Shown here: in pieces, positions 25,622 to 33,942 of the stretch
Layout: each line of letters starts with the position of its first letter
Numbering within the stretch: position 1 is the stretch's first letter
Assembly: GCF_030817075.1 (NCBI RefSeq)
Contig: NZ_JAUSYU010000001.1
Coordinates: 2,914,001-2,978,000, forward strand
Origin: Arthrobacter sp. V1I9
Lineage (GTDB): Bacteria; Actinomycetota; Actinomycetes; Actinomycetales; Micrococcaceae
DNA length: 64,000 nucleotides
Direction: 5' to 3'
Position numbers and translations under genes: made by a program
Notes under the pieces: model-generated
The model's input: only the letters and a program-made list of their open reading frames with translations
Database searches by the model: none
What the model was told of the DNA's origin: nothing

Positions 25622-25659
25622 GCCAGCCGAAAAACCGCGGATTTCCGCGGTAAGCTGGC
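25622..25659 (+). promoter_or_regulatory. Nested hairpin in the 5' leader of the VIT-type gene
   Basis: An outer stem GCCAGC (25622-25627) / GCTGGC (25654-25659) encloses an inner stem ACCGCGG / CCGCGGT around a 4-base loop. It ends 45 bases before the GTG start at 25705. The inner stem equals part of the palindrome at 60799-60824. It may be a leader structure or terminator. Confidence 0.4.
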
Positions 25660-25704
25660 GGTGCAATGGGGCCGAACCATGCCCCATCCAGCCCAGGAGT
25701 TTCC

Positions 25705-26904
25705 GTGTCTCAGCACGCCGATCCATACCGCAACCGCGCAGCCCCATCAGAGTCGTTTCCCTCAGATTCGGGCCCCGCCGCCACCGGCTCGTCCGGGGCC
25801 GCATCCGACCGCCGGCTGGTACCCCAGCCCACCTCCGCGGACATCCGCCGCTGGCGCCAGTACCTCGCAGACGAGCGTGCCGAGGCAGCTGTCTACCGGG
25901 ACCTGGCGCAGAACCGGCAGGGTGAAGAACGCGAGATCCTCCTGGCCCTTGCCGAAGCAGAGGGACGGCACGAGGCACACTGGCTGGGCCTCCTCGGGGA
26001 AAACGCCGGCAAGCCCCGCCCGGCGTCGATGCGAAGCCAGCTGCTGGGGTTCCTGGCGCGGCACTTTGGCTCGGTCTTCGTGCTGGCCCTTGCCCAGAGG
26101 GCAGAAGGCCGCTCCCCCTACGCCAAGGACCCCAACGCCACGGACGCGATGGCTGCCGACGAGCAGATCCACGAAGAAGTGGTTCGCGGACTGGCCACTC
26201 GGGGGCGCAACCGCCTGGCGGGAACCTTCCGCGCCGCCGTTTTCGGCGCCAACGACGGCCTGGTCAGCAACCTTTCCCTGGTGATGGGCATGGCGGCGTC
26301 CGGCGTGGCCAGCAGTGTGGTGCTGCTCAGCGGCATTGCCGGCCTGCTGGCAGGTGCCATGTCCATGGGAGCCGGAGAATTCATTTCGGTCCGCTCCCAG
26401 CGCGAACTCCTCGCGGCCACCCGCCCCACCCAGGTGACTTTGGCAGCAGCCCCCAAACTGGACATCGAGCACAACGAACTGCTGCTCGTCTATCTGGCCA
26501 GGGGTATGTCCCAGGAGGCAGCGCAGCACCGCGTTGCCGAACGCATGGGCCTCCTGTCCTGCGACTGCGACCCCAGCCTTTCCCTGCAGCCGGAGCTTCC
26601 CGAGGCCGAGGACCAGCACGAGGCAGTGGGCACGGCGTGGGGCGCGGCCCTGTCCAGCTTCTGCTTCTTCGCCTCAGGGGCCATTGTCCCCATCCTGCCG
26701 TTCCTGTTCGGCATGACCGGCGTAGCAGCCCTGGTGGTGGCAGGTGTTCTCGTGGGCCTTGCCCTCCTGGTCACCGGCGGCATCGTGGGCCTGCTCTCCG
26801 GAACGTCACCGCTTACCCGGGGCCTGCGCCAGCTCGCCATCGGGCTGGGCGCCGCAGGGGTCACCTACCTGCTCGGGTTGGTCTTCGGCACCGTCATCCA
26901 CTAG
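25705..26904 (+). CDS. Ferritin-like/VIT1-CCC1 family membrane transporter
   Basis: The 399-residue protein has two parts. Residues about 35-155 form a ferritin-like helical domain with metal-type E-x-x-H pairs (DERAEAAVYRDLAQ...LAEAEGRHEAHW...ADEQIHEE). Residues about 165-399 are a VIT domain: FRAAVFGANDGLVSNLSLVMGMA, then SMGAGEFISVRSQRELL, with five helices including FFASGAIVPILPFLF. VIT/CCC1 proteins move Fe2+ or Mn2+ across membranes. The start is GTG at 25705 with AGGAG 5 bases upstream; an ATG 13 codons earlier lacks a site. A nested hairpin lies in the leader. It most likely exports iron or manganese. Confidence 0.88.
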   Translation: MSQHADPYRNRAAPSESFPSDSGPAATGSSGAASDRRLVPQPTSADIRRWRQYLADERAEAAVYRDLAQNRQGEEREILLALAEAEGRHEAHWLGLLGENAGKPRPASMRSQLLGFLARHFGSVFVLALAQRAEGRSPYAKDPNATDAMAADEQIHEEVVRGLATRGRNRLAGTFRAAVFGANDGLVSNLSLVMGMAASGVASSVVLLSGIAGLLAGAMSMGAGEFISVRSQRELLAATRPTQVTLAAAPKLDIEHNELLLVYLARGMSQEAAQHRVAERMGLLSCDCDPSLSLQPELPEAEDQHEAVGTAWGAALSSFCFFASGAIVPILPFLFGMTGVAALVVAGVLVGLALLVTGGIVGLLSGTSPLTRGLRQLAIGLGAAGVTYLLGLVFGTVIH

Positions 26905-26991
26905 CAGTAAAGCTCACTGGCAGTAAGGTTCACTAGCAATAGGTCCGTCGGCAGCAGCAAATGAGCGGGACCGGATATTGGGGGTGCAGTA

Positions 26992-27924
26992 GTGGACGGG
27001 CAGCCGCCGCGCCAGGCCGGAAGGCGGGCACGCACTGGAAGCAGCGGCAGGGCCCTTCGATTTGTACTCACAGGTGCCCTGTTCTCCGCAGCATTGCTGG
27101 GGGCTGCGCTGGTGCTGGACGATCCCCGGATCAAGGATTTCCTCGATGTCCGCCTCGGCCCCGGCGTCGGCGGGCAAGAGGGCGGCGGCGGCGGCGAGCC
27201 CCAAGCTGGAACCGCCGGGAACCCCGGAGGGCAGCCCGCGGCGGAGGCACGGACAGGAGCCCCGCCGGCGGGAGTCGAGGAAGAGGCGGCCCCCTTGCGC
27301 GAGCCCGTGCCACCAGCCGTGGGCAGTGATTCCTACCGGTTCCTGGCGGTCAACGGCGACGGCAGCCCGGTTGGTTACTCCCCATGCCGGCCGCTGCACT
27401 ACGTCATCAACGGCGACCTGGCGCCCGCCGGCTCGGAGTACCTGATTCCTGACGCCATCTCTACTATTTCCGCTGCCACCGGCATAACGTTCGTCTACGA
27501 CGGCACCACCACCGAACTGCCGTCACCCCAGCGGCCGCCTTACCAGCCCGATGCCTACGGCGAGCGCTGGGCGCCGCTCCTCATCGCGTGGACAACCCCG
27601 GAGGTCGCGCCGCAGCTGAAAGGGAAAGTGATCGGCACCGGCGGCAGCACCCACTACGGCTACAACGAAGGCCCCAAGACCTTCGTTACCGGCGGACTTG
27701 ACCTCGACGCACCGCAAATAGCCGATGAACTGCTGAACCCCGACGGCCACCTCTACGCCACTGCCGTGATCCTGCACGAACTCAGCCATGTGATGGGACT
27801 GGACCATGTGGAGGACCCCACCCAACTGATGTACCCGGAGATCGGCACTTCCGAGGGGCTGTCCACAGGGGACCTCAACGGCCTCTATGAGTTGGGCAAG
27901 GCGCAATGCCGCAAGGACCTCTGA
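26992..27924 (+). CDS. Secreted matrixin-family zinc metalloprotease
   Basis: The 310-residue protein starts at GTG 26992 with an Arg-rich N-terminus, a single membrane/signal segment (LRFVLTGALFSAALLGAALVL, residues about 23-43), a Gly/Pro/Glu-rich linker to about residue 105, then a catalytic domain with PLHYVINGD and the zinc motif HELSHVMGLDH (HExxHxxGxxH) followed by a Met-turn LMYPEIG. The motif is complete, so it should be active. It is either an anchored or released extracellular protease. No propeptide cysteine switch is visible. It is convergent with the LOG-family gene. Confidence 0.87.
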   Translation: MDGQPPRQAGRRARTGSSGRALRFVLTGALFSAALLGAALVLDDPRIKDFLDVRLGPGVGGQEGGGGGEPQAGTAGNPGGQPAAEARTGAPPAGVEEEAAPLREPVPPAVGSDSYRFLAVNGDGSPVGYSPCRPLHYVINGDLAPAGSEYLIPDAISTISAATGITFVYDGTTTELPSPQRPPYQPDAYGERWAPLLIAWTTPEVAPQLKGKVIGTGGSTHYGYNEGPKTFVTGGLDLDAPQIADELLNPDGHLYATAVILHELSHVMGLDHVEDPTQLMYPEIGTSEGLSTGDLNGLYELGKAQCRKDL

Positions 27925-27952
27925 GCTGCCCTTCCGCGGCCCGCCATCCTGG

Positions 27953-29086
27953 CTAGCCCTGCAGTACTTCTGCCGCCTCGTCAACCGTATCCACCAGAAA
28001 AATCCGGTCCGCCATGGGCCTGCCCGCGGCCAGGCTTCGGAGCATTGGCCACGCGGGATACTGGTGCTCCCAGTGGTGCCTGCCCACCAGCACCATGGGC
28101 GTGATTTTCTCGCGTGCGCCATAGTAGTTCTCACAGGCATCCTGGAAGATCTCCTGCACAGTTCCTGCGGCTCCCGGGAGGAAGATGATGCCCCCTTGGC
28201 AGAGCTCGAGCAGGATGGCTTCGCGGATGGCATTGGCGAAGTATTTGGCAATGTGCGTGGCGAAGTAATTGGGTGGCTCATGGCCGTAGAACCAGGTGGG
28301 GATGCCCAACGACGGCGTTCCATCCGGGTAGCGCTCGACGACGGCGGCCGCCGCGCGCGCCCACGCAGACACCGAGGGACGAAACCCCGGGACGGCGCCA
28401 AGCCCTGCCAGCGCAGCCTGCAGCCCGCCGTCGTCCGCTTGGCTCAGGTAGGCCCCCAGGTTGGCTGCCTCCATGGCTCCCGGTCCCCCGCCCGTTGCCA
28501 CCACGTGCCCGTCCCGGGCAAGCAGCCTGCCCAACTGTGCTGCCTGGGAATAGTCGGCGCTCCCCCGCTGGGCCGCATGCCCGCCCATGACGCCGACTAC
28601 GGACCGGTTGGAGAAGGGCCCGGAATGGATTGCTTCTTCCAGCGCATCGCCGATTGCGTGGTCGTGCAGAGCTGACGCGAGGGTGGCGTCCAACCGGTGC
28701 CGCTGGCCCGGCTGGATGCTCCACTGGTAGATCTGCGCGTCGGGCAGTTCTTCATACGGGGCATCCGCGAGGCCGGTGTAAAGCTCGGCGGGCGAATACA
28801 AACCGGCCCGGTAGGGGTTGAAGGGAACTGCGTCGAGGCGCGGGAAAATCAAGGCGCCCCGGCGCCGGAGGGTGTCCTCCATCCCGTCGTCAAAGGTGCA
28901 GCCAAGGAAGATGGCGCCTTCAACGTTCACCTGCTCCATGGCAGCGGCCCGCCCGCGAAGGTCAAGCGACTGGGCGTGCCAGCCGTCGAGCTCCGCGCCG
29001 CGTCCGCTGACCAGGCGGTCAAAAATAGCGAGGTCATCCACCTCAAGGCTGCGGGGGCTGGGGCCAAGGTTGCCGGATAGATTCAT
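27953..29086 (-). CDS. LOG-family protein (nucleotide nucleosidase type)
   Basis: The 377-residue protein carries the LOG-family core: VVATGGGPGAMEAANLGAYLS (nucleotide-binding GGGxGxM) and FLPGAAGTVQEIFQDA, the PGGxGTxxE motif with Ala in place of the second Gly. The 110-residue N-terminal extension and total length are closer to the PpnN/YgdH type, which cleaves nucleoside monophosphates, than to the short cytokinin-type LOG. The start at 29086 (MNLSGNLG) is preferred over the frame limit at 29182. It is divergent from the GntR gene at 29291, with IolR-like motif DNA in between. Confidence 0.8.
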   Translation of the reverse strand: MNLSGNLGPSPRSLEVDDLAIFDRLVSGRGAELDGWHAQSLDLRGRAAAMEQVNVEGAIFLGCTFDDGMEDTLRRRGALIFPRLDAVPFNPYRAGLYSPAELYTGLADAPYEELPDAQIYQWSIQPGQRHRLDATLASALHDHAIGDALEEAIHSGPFSNRSVVGVMGGHAAQRGSADYSQAAQLGRLLARDGHVVATGGGPGAMEAANLGAYLSQADDGGLQAALAGLGAVPGFRPSVSAWARAAAAVVERYPDGTPSLGIPTWFYGHEPPNYFATHIAKYFANAIREAILLELCQGGIIFLPGAAGTVQEIFQDACENYYGAREKITPMVLVGRHHWEHQYPAWPMLRSLAAGRPMADRIFLVDTVDEAAEVLQG

Positions 29087-29213
29087 ACGTAAGGCTAACG
29101 CGTCAGAAATCGGTTGCTCATCCGCCCAGCCTAGTAGGACGCTCCCACATGAGCTCCCCTGCGGAGTCCTTGGCGGGCCCAAAAGTGCCTGCTATTATCG
29201 TCAACAAGGTAGT

Positions 29214-29225
29214 ATGTCCTATCAA
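29214..29225. promoter_or_regulatory. Candidate IolR operator, copy 1 (upstream of gntR-iolB)
   Basis: On the minus strand the bases read TTGATAGGACAT, fitting TTG-N4-GACAT; on the + strand the core is TGTCCTATCA, one mismatch from the C. glutamicum IolR consensus KGWCHTRACA. It lies about 65 bases before the GntR start, so autoregulation is likely. A second partial site CTGACATT follows at 29237. Confidence 0.5.
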
Positions 29226-29290
29226 GCGAACATAGGCTGACATTCGCGGCTCCGGGCAGACCGGACGACGCGGCCACAAGGGAGCGCTTC

Positions 29291-30031
29291 ATGGCGAATC
29301 AACTAAACCTCAGCATCGACCGCTCTTCGCCGGTGCCCCTTTACCATCAGGTGGTGCAAGGCATCGAAGCAGCCATCCACACCGGAGTGCTCCCTCCCGG
29401 CAGCCGGCTGGACAACGAGATTGACCTCGCCGCACAGTTGAACCTGTCGCGGCCCACCATGCGCAAGGCCATGGATGAACTGGTGCGCTCCGGCCTGCTG
29501 GTGCGCAAGCGGGGCGTGGGGACACAGGTCGTGTCCAGCCAGGTCCGGCGCCCGCTGGAGCTTTCCAGCCTCTTTGACGACCTCAGCAACAACGCCGCCA
29601 AGCCCACCACAGACGTTCTCACGTTTAGCCACGACGAGGCCGACGACCCGACGCGCGAGGCGCTCCACCTTCCGCCGGGCGCCATGGTGTACCACTTCAC
29701 CCGGTTGAGGAAAGTGGGCGGGAAACCGCTGGCGCTGATGGAAAACTGGGTCCGCGATGACATCACGCCCCTCACCGAGGAACTCTTGGGCAGCCAAGGC
29801 CTGTACTCCGTACTGCGCAACGGCGGAGTGAATTTCCGGCTCGCCACCCAACGGATCGGCGCCGTAGTAGCCAACGAGTACCAGGCCACGCAACTCGACA
29901 CGGTGCCAGGCTCGGCCTTAGTCACCATGGAGCGGACCGCCGTGGACGATACAGGCCGCAACGTGGAAACCGGACACCATGTGTACCGTGCGGATTCGTA
30001 CAGCTTTGAAATGACACTCGTACAGCGCTAG
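29291..30031 (+). CDS. GntR-family (UTRA) transcriptional regulator, likely IolR
   Basis: The 246-residue protein has an N-terminal GntR winged helix (VPLYHQVVQGIEAAIHTGVLPPGSRLDNEIDLAAQLNLSRPTMRKAMDELVRSGLLVRKRGVGTQVV, residues 15-80) and a C-terminal UTRA ligand-binding domain (LSSLFDDLSN...LMENWVRDDITP...HHVYRADSYSFEMTL). It precedes iolB by 18 bases and opens the inositol island. In C. glutamicum the inositol repressor IolR is also GntR-type, and its motif resembles the six sites I see here, so I infer IolR function. The ligand is unknown. Confidence 0.85.
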   Translation: MANQLNLSIDRSSPVPLYHQVVQGIEAAIHTGVLPPGSRLDNEIDLAAQLNLSRPTMRKAMDELVRSGLLVRKRGVGTQVVSSQVRRPLELSSLFDDLSNNAAKPTTDVLTFSHDEADDPTREALHLPPGAMVYHFTRLRKVGGKPLALMENWVRDDITPLTEELLGSQGLYSVLRNGGVNFRLATQRIGAVVANEYQATQLDTVPGSALVTMERTAVDDTGRNVETGHHVYRADSYSFEMTLVQR

Positions 30032-30049
30032 TGCAAGGACTACATATCT

Positions 30050-30943
30050 ATGACTAACTGGGTCTACCCCCTGGGCAGTGCCGCCGACGGTGGTTGGGAC
30101 GTCTCGCTCGGAACCTCCGATTCATCCCTGGCAGTGGATGGCTGGGCCCATACGGGCGTGAAAGTCGCCACCCTCGCGGCCGGGGCCGCCATCGGGCTGC
30201 CGGCGGCGGGTGAAGAACGAATAGTAGTTCCGCTCAACGGTTCCTTCACTGTCACAGTCGACGGCGAAGACTATGTGCTGAAGGGGCGCGCTTCCGTGTT
30301 CCACGGCCCCAGCGATGTCCTGTATTCGGGGACTGGCCGTGCCGTCACCGTCAGTTCCGAGGACGGCGGCAGGTTCGCGGTTGCCACCGCCCCGGCCAAC
30401 GCCTCCTACCCCACCCGCCTGGTTACCGGTGCCGAGACCCCCGTGGAGTTGCGCGGAGCCGGCAACTGCTCCCGGCAGGTTCACAATTTCGGCACGCCCG
30501 CGGCCCTCGAGGCCGACCGTTTTATCGTCTGCGAAGTGCTCACCCCCGCAGGGAACTGGTCGTCCTACCCTCCTCACAAGCACGATGAGGAAAAGGACGG
30601 CGAGACGAACCTCGAAGAGATCTACTATTTCGAGACGCAGGTGGCCGAGGGTTCCGCAGCTCCGGCCGACGCTGACGCCATCGGCTACCAGCGGGTTTAT
30701 GCCTCGGACGAGCGCCCCATCAACGTCGCGGCGGAGGTCCGCACGGGCGACGTTGTCCTGGTCCCCTACGGCTGGCACGGGCCAGCCATGGCCGCACCGG
30801 GCTACGACCTGTACTACCTGAACGTGATGGCTGGACCGGGCCCCGTCCGTCAATGGCTCATCAGCGACGACCCGCACCACGGCTGGGTTCGGCAAAGCTG
30901 GGACGGCCTGGACGTCGATCCTCGGCTGCCGTTCACAGCCTAG
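30050..30943 (+). CDS. iolB: 5-deoxy-glucuronate isomerase IolB
   Basis: The 297-residue bicupin isomerises 5-deoxy-D-glucuronate to 2-deoxy-5-keto-D-gluconate in inositol catabolism. Typical blocks are VPLNGSFTVTVDGEDYVLKGRASVFHGPSDVLY in the first cupin and NWSSYPPHKHDEEKDGETNLEEIYYFE in the second, carrying the metal ligands His, His and Glu, then VPYGWHGPAMAAPGYDLYYLNVMAGP. Length is normal for the family. It is co-transcribed with the GntR regulator rather than with the iolCDA run 20 kb away, which places one pathway step with the regulator. A palindromic terminator follows 8 bases after the stop. Confidence 0.95.
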   Translation: MTNWVYPLGSAADGGWDVSLGTSDSSLAVDGWAHTGVKVATLAAGAAIGLPAAGEERIVVPLNGSFTVTVDGEDYVLKGRASVFHGPSDVLYSGTGRAVTVSSEDGGRFAVATAPANASYPTRLVTGAETPVELRGAGNCSRQVHNFGTPAALEADRFIVCEVLTPAGNWSSYPPHKHDEEKDGETNLEEIYYFETQVAEGSAAPADADAIGYQRVYASDERPINVAAEVRTGDVVLVPYGWHGPAMAAPGYDLYYLNVMAGPGPVRQWLISDDPHHGWVRQSWDGLDVDPRLPFTA

Positions 30944-30950
30944 CGACAAG

Positions 30951-30984
30951 AAAATGCCCCTCCGGAATTCCGGAGGGGCATTTT
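30951..30984. terminator. Bidirectional terminator between iolB and the convergent iolG-like gene
   Basis: A 34-base perfect palindrome built on AAAATGCCCCTCCGG with T runs on both strands, 8 bases after the iolB stop and 17 bases beyond the stop of the minus-strand gene. Confidence 0.85.
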
Positions 30985-31001
30985 CCGTCGCAGCAAATCG
31001 C

Positions 31002-32012
31002 TCACCTGGCGACGCTGACGGCCACCTTCACGGCAACCCCTGTGGCAAGCGACTCCTGGGCAGCATCCGCCACCCGCGAAGCTGCCACCGCGTCCTCGGG
31101 TGTGCAGGGGTTGTCCCGCCTGCCCAGGATCAGTTCCACAAAGGCCGCCATTTCGTCACGGTACGCAGCGTCGAACCTCTCGGCGAAAGTCCGGTGCGGC
31201 TCCCCTGCAGGGAATCCAATGCCGGGTTCAGCCGAGGCCAGCGCGGCTTTGTCATCCAGCCCTACCAGCAGCGACCGCCGGGACCCCTGGATCTCCAGGC
31301 GGACGTCATGGCCAGCCCCGTTGTATCGGGTGGCCGAGACCGTGCCGACCGTGCCGTCGTCGAACGTCACCAGCGCGAGCGCGGTGTCCACGTCCCCCAC
31401 CGCGGCGATGGCCGGGTCACCGTTGTTGGAACCCTTCGCATAGACCTCAACGATCTCCCGGCCGGTCAGCCAGCGGAGGATGTCAAAGTCATGGACGGAG
31501 CAGTCCCGGAACAGGCCTCCTGAGCTGGCCAGGAATTCCACGGGAGGCGGCGCCATGTCGCAGGTGACTGCCCGCAGTGAATGGATCCAGCCCAGCTCGC
31601 CCGCCTCGTAGGCGCGCCGCGCCTCAAGGTAGCCGGCATCAAAGCGGCGCTGGTGGCCAATCTGGACCACACCTTGCCGGTCCCGGATGTACTCCAGCAC
31701 CGGAAGCGCATCCGCCACGTCCATGGCCACCGGCTTTTCGCAGAAGACCGGGATGCCAGCGTCCACGCCGGCCTTGATCAGCTCAGGGTGGGTGCCCGTC
31801 CCGGTGGCAACCACCAGGCCGTCCAGCCCAGAGGCCAGCAGCGCCTCCACCGTCGGAAGGAATTCGGCCCCGAGGCCGGCCGCGACGGTCCTGGCGTGGT
31901 CTTGGGCCACGTCAGTCAGCCGCAGCCGGACGTTGATGCCTTCCGGATTGAGCGCCCCATTCAGTGTGGCGATGTTGTTCGCGTGCATCACACCGATCCG
32001 GCCAACACCCAC
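31002..32012 (-). CDS. iolG: Inositol 2-dehydrogenase-like Gfo/Idh/MocA protein with disrupted N-terminus
   Basis: An NAD-dependent dehydrogenase of 336 residues from a GTG at 32012: GVGRIGVMHANNI (dinucleotide loop), VFCEKPVAMD with the catalytic Lys, HQRRFDAGY, and FRDCSVHDFDILRW with the Asp-x-x-x-His pair of IolG. The beta strand that should precede GVGRIG is missing. In another frame, an ATG at 32037, which overlaps the upstream gene's stop (ATGA), encodes M-K-D-V-I-L-G. Removing one base at 32016 fuses it to L-V-G-V-G-R-I-G, giving a normal 344-residue protein. Either the base is an error or translation uses the GTG. Confidence 0.8.
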   Translation of the reverse strand: MGVGRIGVMHANNIATLNGALNPEGINVRLRLTDVAQDHARTVAAGLGAEFLPTVEALLASGLDGLVVATGTGTHPELIKAGVDAGIPVFCEKPVAMDVADALPVLEYIRDRQGVVQIGHQRRFDAGYLEARRAYEAGELGWIHSLRAVTCDMAPPPVEFLASSGGLFRDCSVHDFDILRWLTGREIVEVYAKGSNNGDPAIAAVGDVDTALALVTFDDGTVGTVSATRYNGAGHDVRLEIQGSRRSLLVGLDDKAALASAEPGIGFPAGEPHRTFAERFDAAYRDEMAAFVELILGRRDNPCTPEDAVAASRVADAAQESLATGVAVKVAVSVAR

Positions 32013-32033
32013 CAGACCCCAAAATTACATCTT

Positions 32034-32819
32034 TCATCGCTTTTCCGCCGCATAATCGTTGAAGGCGCCCCGGAAGGCGTCCAGTGCCGCGTCGCTGTCA
32101 TCCTTTGCCCAGGCTTCCATGCCCACGGTGCCCTCGTAGCCAGCCTCGGCAAGTGCCCCGGCGACTGCCGCGTAGTTGATTTCCCCGGTCCCGGGTTCGC
32201 AGCGTCCAGGGACGTCGGCCACCTGGATCTCGCCGACGTACGGCAGGGCTGTCCGCACCAGCTCAATGAGGTTACCTTCCCCCAGTTGGGCGTGGTAAAG
32301 GTCCAGCATCAGCTTGGCGTGGGGGTGCCCGGCGGCTTCAACGAGTGCCAGCGTGTCCTTTGCGCGCGCCAGCGGGATGCCGGGGTGGTCAAGGACGGTA
32401 TTGAGGTTCTCCAGGCAGAATGTCAGGCCGTGTTTTTCGCCCAGTCTGCCGAGGCGCTCCAGCGTCCGTGCGCCGGTGCTCCACATGCTGCCGGTGGAAC
32501 GGAATACGGGACGCGCGGCGTGGCCGTCGATGAGTTCCGCCGGGTGCACCACCATCCGGCTGATGCCGAGTTCCAGAGCGGTGGGGATCAATGCTTCCGC
32601 GGTCCGCACCACGTCATCGGCGGAGCCGGGGTCCACCAGGCTGCCCGCGGTGTAGCCCGTCATGGAGGAAAACACCGCACCCGTTGCCTTGAGCGCAGCA
32701 ATGTCCTTGGTCCGCGAATCCCACAGTTCGACGTCGAAGCCGGACTCATGGATCCGTTGCACCCGTTCCACAAAGGGAAGGTCCGTGAAGACCATTTCCG
32801 CGCAGACCGCCAGGCGCAT
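32034..32819 (-). CDS. Sugar isomerase/hydroxypyruvate isomerase-like TIM-barrel protein
   Basis: The 261-residue AP-endonuclease-2-type barrel begins MRLAVCAEMVFTDLPFVERVQRI. It has FCLENLNTVLDHPGIPLA with a metal Glu, KLMLDLYHAQLGEGNL with an Asp and His, IQVADVPGRCEPGTGEINYAAV, and VGMEAWAKDDSD with the second catalytic Glu. This order fits hydroxypyruvate isomerase/OtnI. It overlaps the next gene by one codon at each end (stop at 32034 against ATG 32037; start at 32819 against the Idh stop at 32819), so it belongs to a tight unit with two dehydrogenases. The substrate is probably a keto-sugar or inosose. Confidence 0.82.
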   Translation of the reverse strand: MRLAVCAEMVFTDLPFVERVQRIHESGFDVELWDSRTKDIAALKATGAVFSSMTGYTAGSLVDPGSADDVVRTAEALIPTALELGISRMVVHPAELIDGHAARPVFRSTGSMWSTGARTLERLGRLGEKHGLTFCLENLNTVLDHPGIPLARAKDTLALVEAAGHPHAKLMLDLYHAQLGEGNLIELVRTALPYVGEIQVADVPGRCEPGTGEINYAAVAGALAEAGYEGTVGMEAWAKDDSDAALDAFRGAFNDYAAEKR

Positions 32820-33907
32820 CAGACGCCTGCCGTCTCATTGACCGCCACCGGGGCGCCGCGCTTGACCGACTCGATGCACGCCAAGGCCATGGCCAGCGCA
32901 CGGCGGGCGTCCGCGGCGCCGGGCGTGAGGGTGAATCCGGACGACGACGGCGGCACGCCGTCCCGCCGTGCACGCACCGCACCGGCAAAATCAGTCAGCT
33001 CGTCCGTATAGGCCTGCCGGAACAGTTCAACGTTGAGCCGCGGAGTGTCGGCGGAGAGCCCGTCCGCCGTGTAGCGCCGGGCTGCCGTTTCGGTGGTGCG
33101 GCCGGCCTGGACCATGCCCTTGGAGCCGAAGACTTCGCCGCGGATGTCGTACCCGTACAGTGCGCTGAAGTTTGCCTCGGCCACGGCCACCGCGCCGTTG
33201 CTGTAACGTATGGTCACCACCGCGGTGTCCAGGAACCCTTCCGCGCGCAGGGTGGGCTCCACGAGGGCGTCCGCCACGGCGTAGACCTCCACCGGCTCGG
33301 CCCCCTCATTGAACCAGTTGAGGGTGTCGAAGTCGTGGATGAGGGTCTCCAGGAAGATGGTCCAGGCCGGGACCCGGGCGGCGTTCGGGATGCTTCCGTT
33401 CCCGGGATCGCGGGTCAGTGAGCGGAGCAGCTGCGGTGTTCCGGCGATGCCCGCCGCAAGGTCCTTTTTCGCGGCTTGGAAGTCGTCCGCGTAGCGCCGG
33501 TTGAAGCCAACCTGGAAATGCACGCCGGCTTCCTCAACGGCGGCGAGTGAGGCGTCGAGTTCGTCGAGCCCCTGGCCGGCCGGCTTCTCGCAGAAGACGT
33601 GCTTTCCGGCGGCGGCGGCCTGGGCAATCAGTGATGAGTGAAAGCGTGCCGGGCTGGCGATCACCACAGCATCGATCTCCGGATCCGCCAGGATGTCGTC
33701 TGCGCTGGCCGTCACATTGGTGGTGCCGAGTTCGTGGGCGAGGGCCTGCGCGGAGTCCAGGTTGGGGTCGGCGATGGCCGCCAGGACGGCGCCCGGGACG
33801 CGGTGTGCGATGCTGTCGGCGTGGAACGCCCCCATCCAGCCGGAGCCGATGAGTCCGATCCGAACGGGTTCCTGGGCTGGAGCGGGACTGTGGGTGAGGT
33901 AGGCCAT
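32819..33907 (-). CDS. Gfo/Idh/MocA family oxidoreductase (second of the island)
   Basis: The 362-residue NAD(P)-dependent dehydrogenase has the Rossmann loop VRIGLIGSGWMGAFHADSI, HVFCEKPAGQGLDELD with the active-site Lys, VGFNRRYADDF, and ETLIHDFDTLNWF. In the latter the catalytic His is kept but the residue four before it is Glu rather than Asp. The start at 33907 has AAAGGA 8 bases upstream; the open frame extends to 34009 without domain sequence. It sits in a same-strand run from the SBP gene down to iolG-like, and likely oxidises an inositol isomer or a sugar acid. Confidence 0.85.
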   Translation of the reverse strand: MAYLTHSPAPAQEPVRIGLIGSGWMGAFHADSIAHRVPGAVLAAIADPNLDSAQALAHELGTTNVTASADDILADPEIDAVVIASPARFHSSLIAQAAAAGKHVFCEKPAGQGLDELDASLAAVEEAGVHFQVGFNRRYADDFQAAKKDLAAGIAGTPQLLRSLTRDPGNGSIPNAARVPAWTIFLETLIHDFDTLNWFNEGAEPVEVYAVADALVEPTLRAEGFLDTAVVTIRYSNGAVAVAEANFSALYGYDIRGEVFGSKGMVQAGRTTETAARRYTADGLSADTPRLNVELFRQAYTDELTDFAGAVRARRDGVPPSSSGFTLTPGAADARRALAMALACIESVKRGAPVAVNETAGV

Positions 33908-33942
33908 GGGCTGGTCCTTTCGCTGGTAAACGTGGAGGTGGA

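Noticed and set aside
31581..33011. + strand ORF of 476 codons spanning three minus-strand genes
   Set aside because: It crosses gene boundaries of clear dehydrogenase and isomerase genes and has no recognisable domain.
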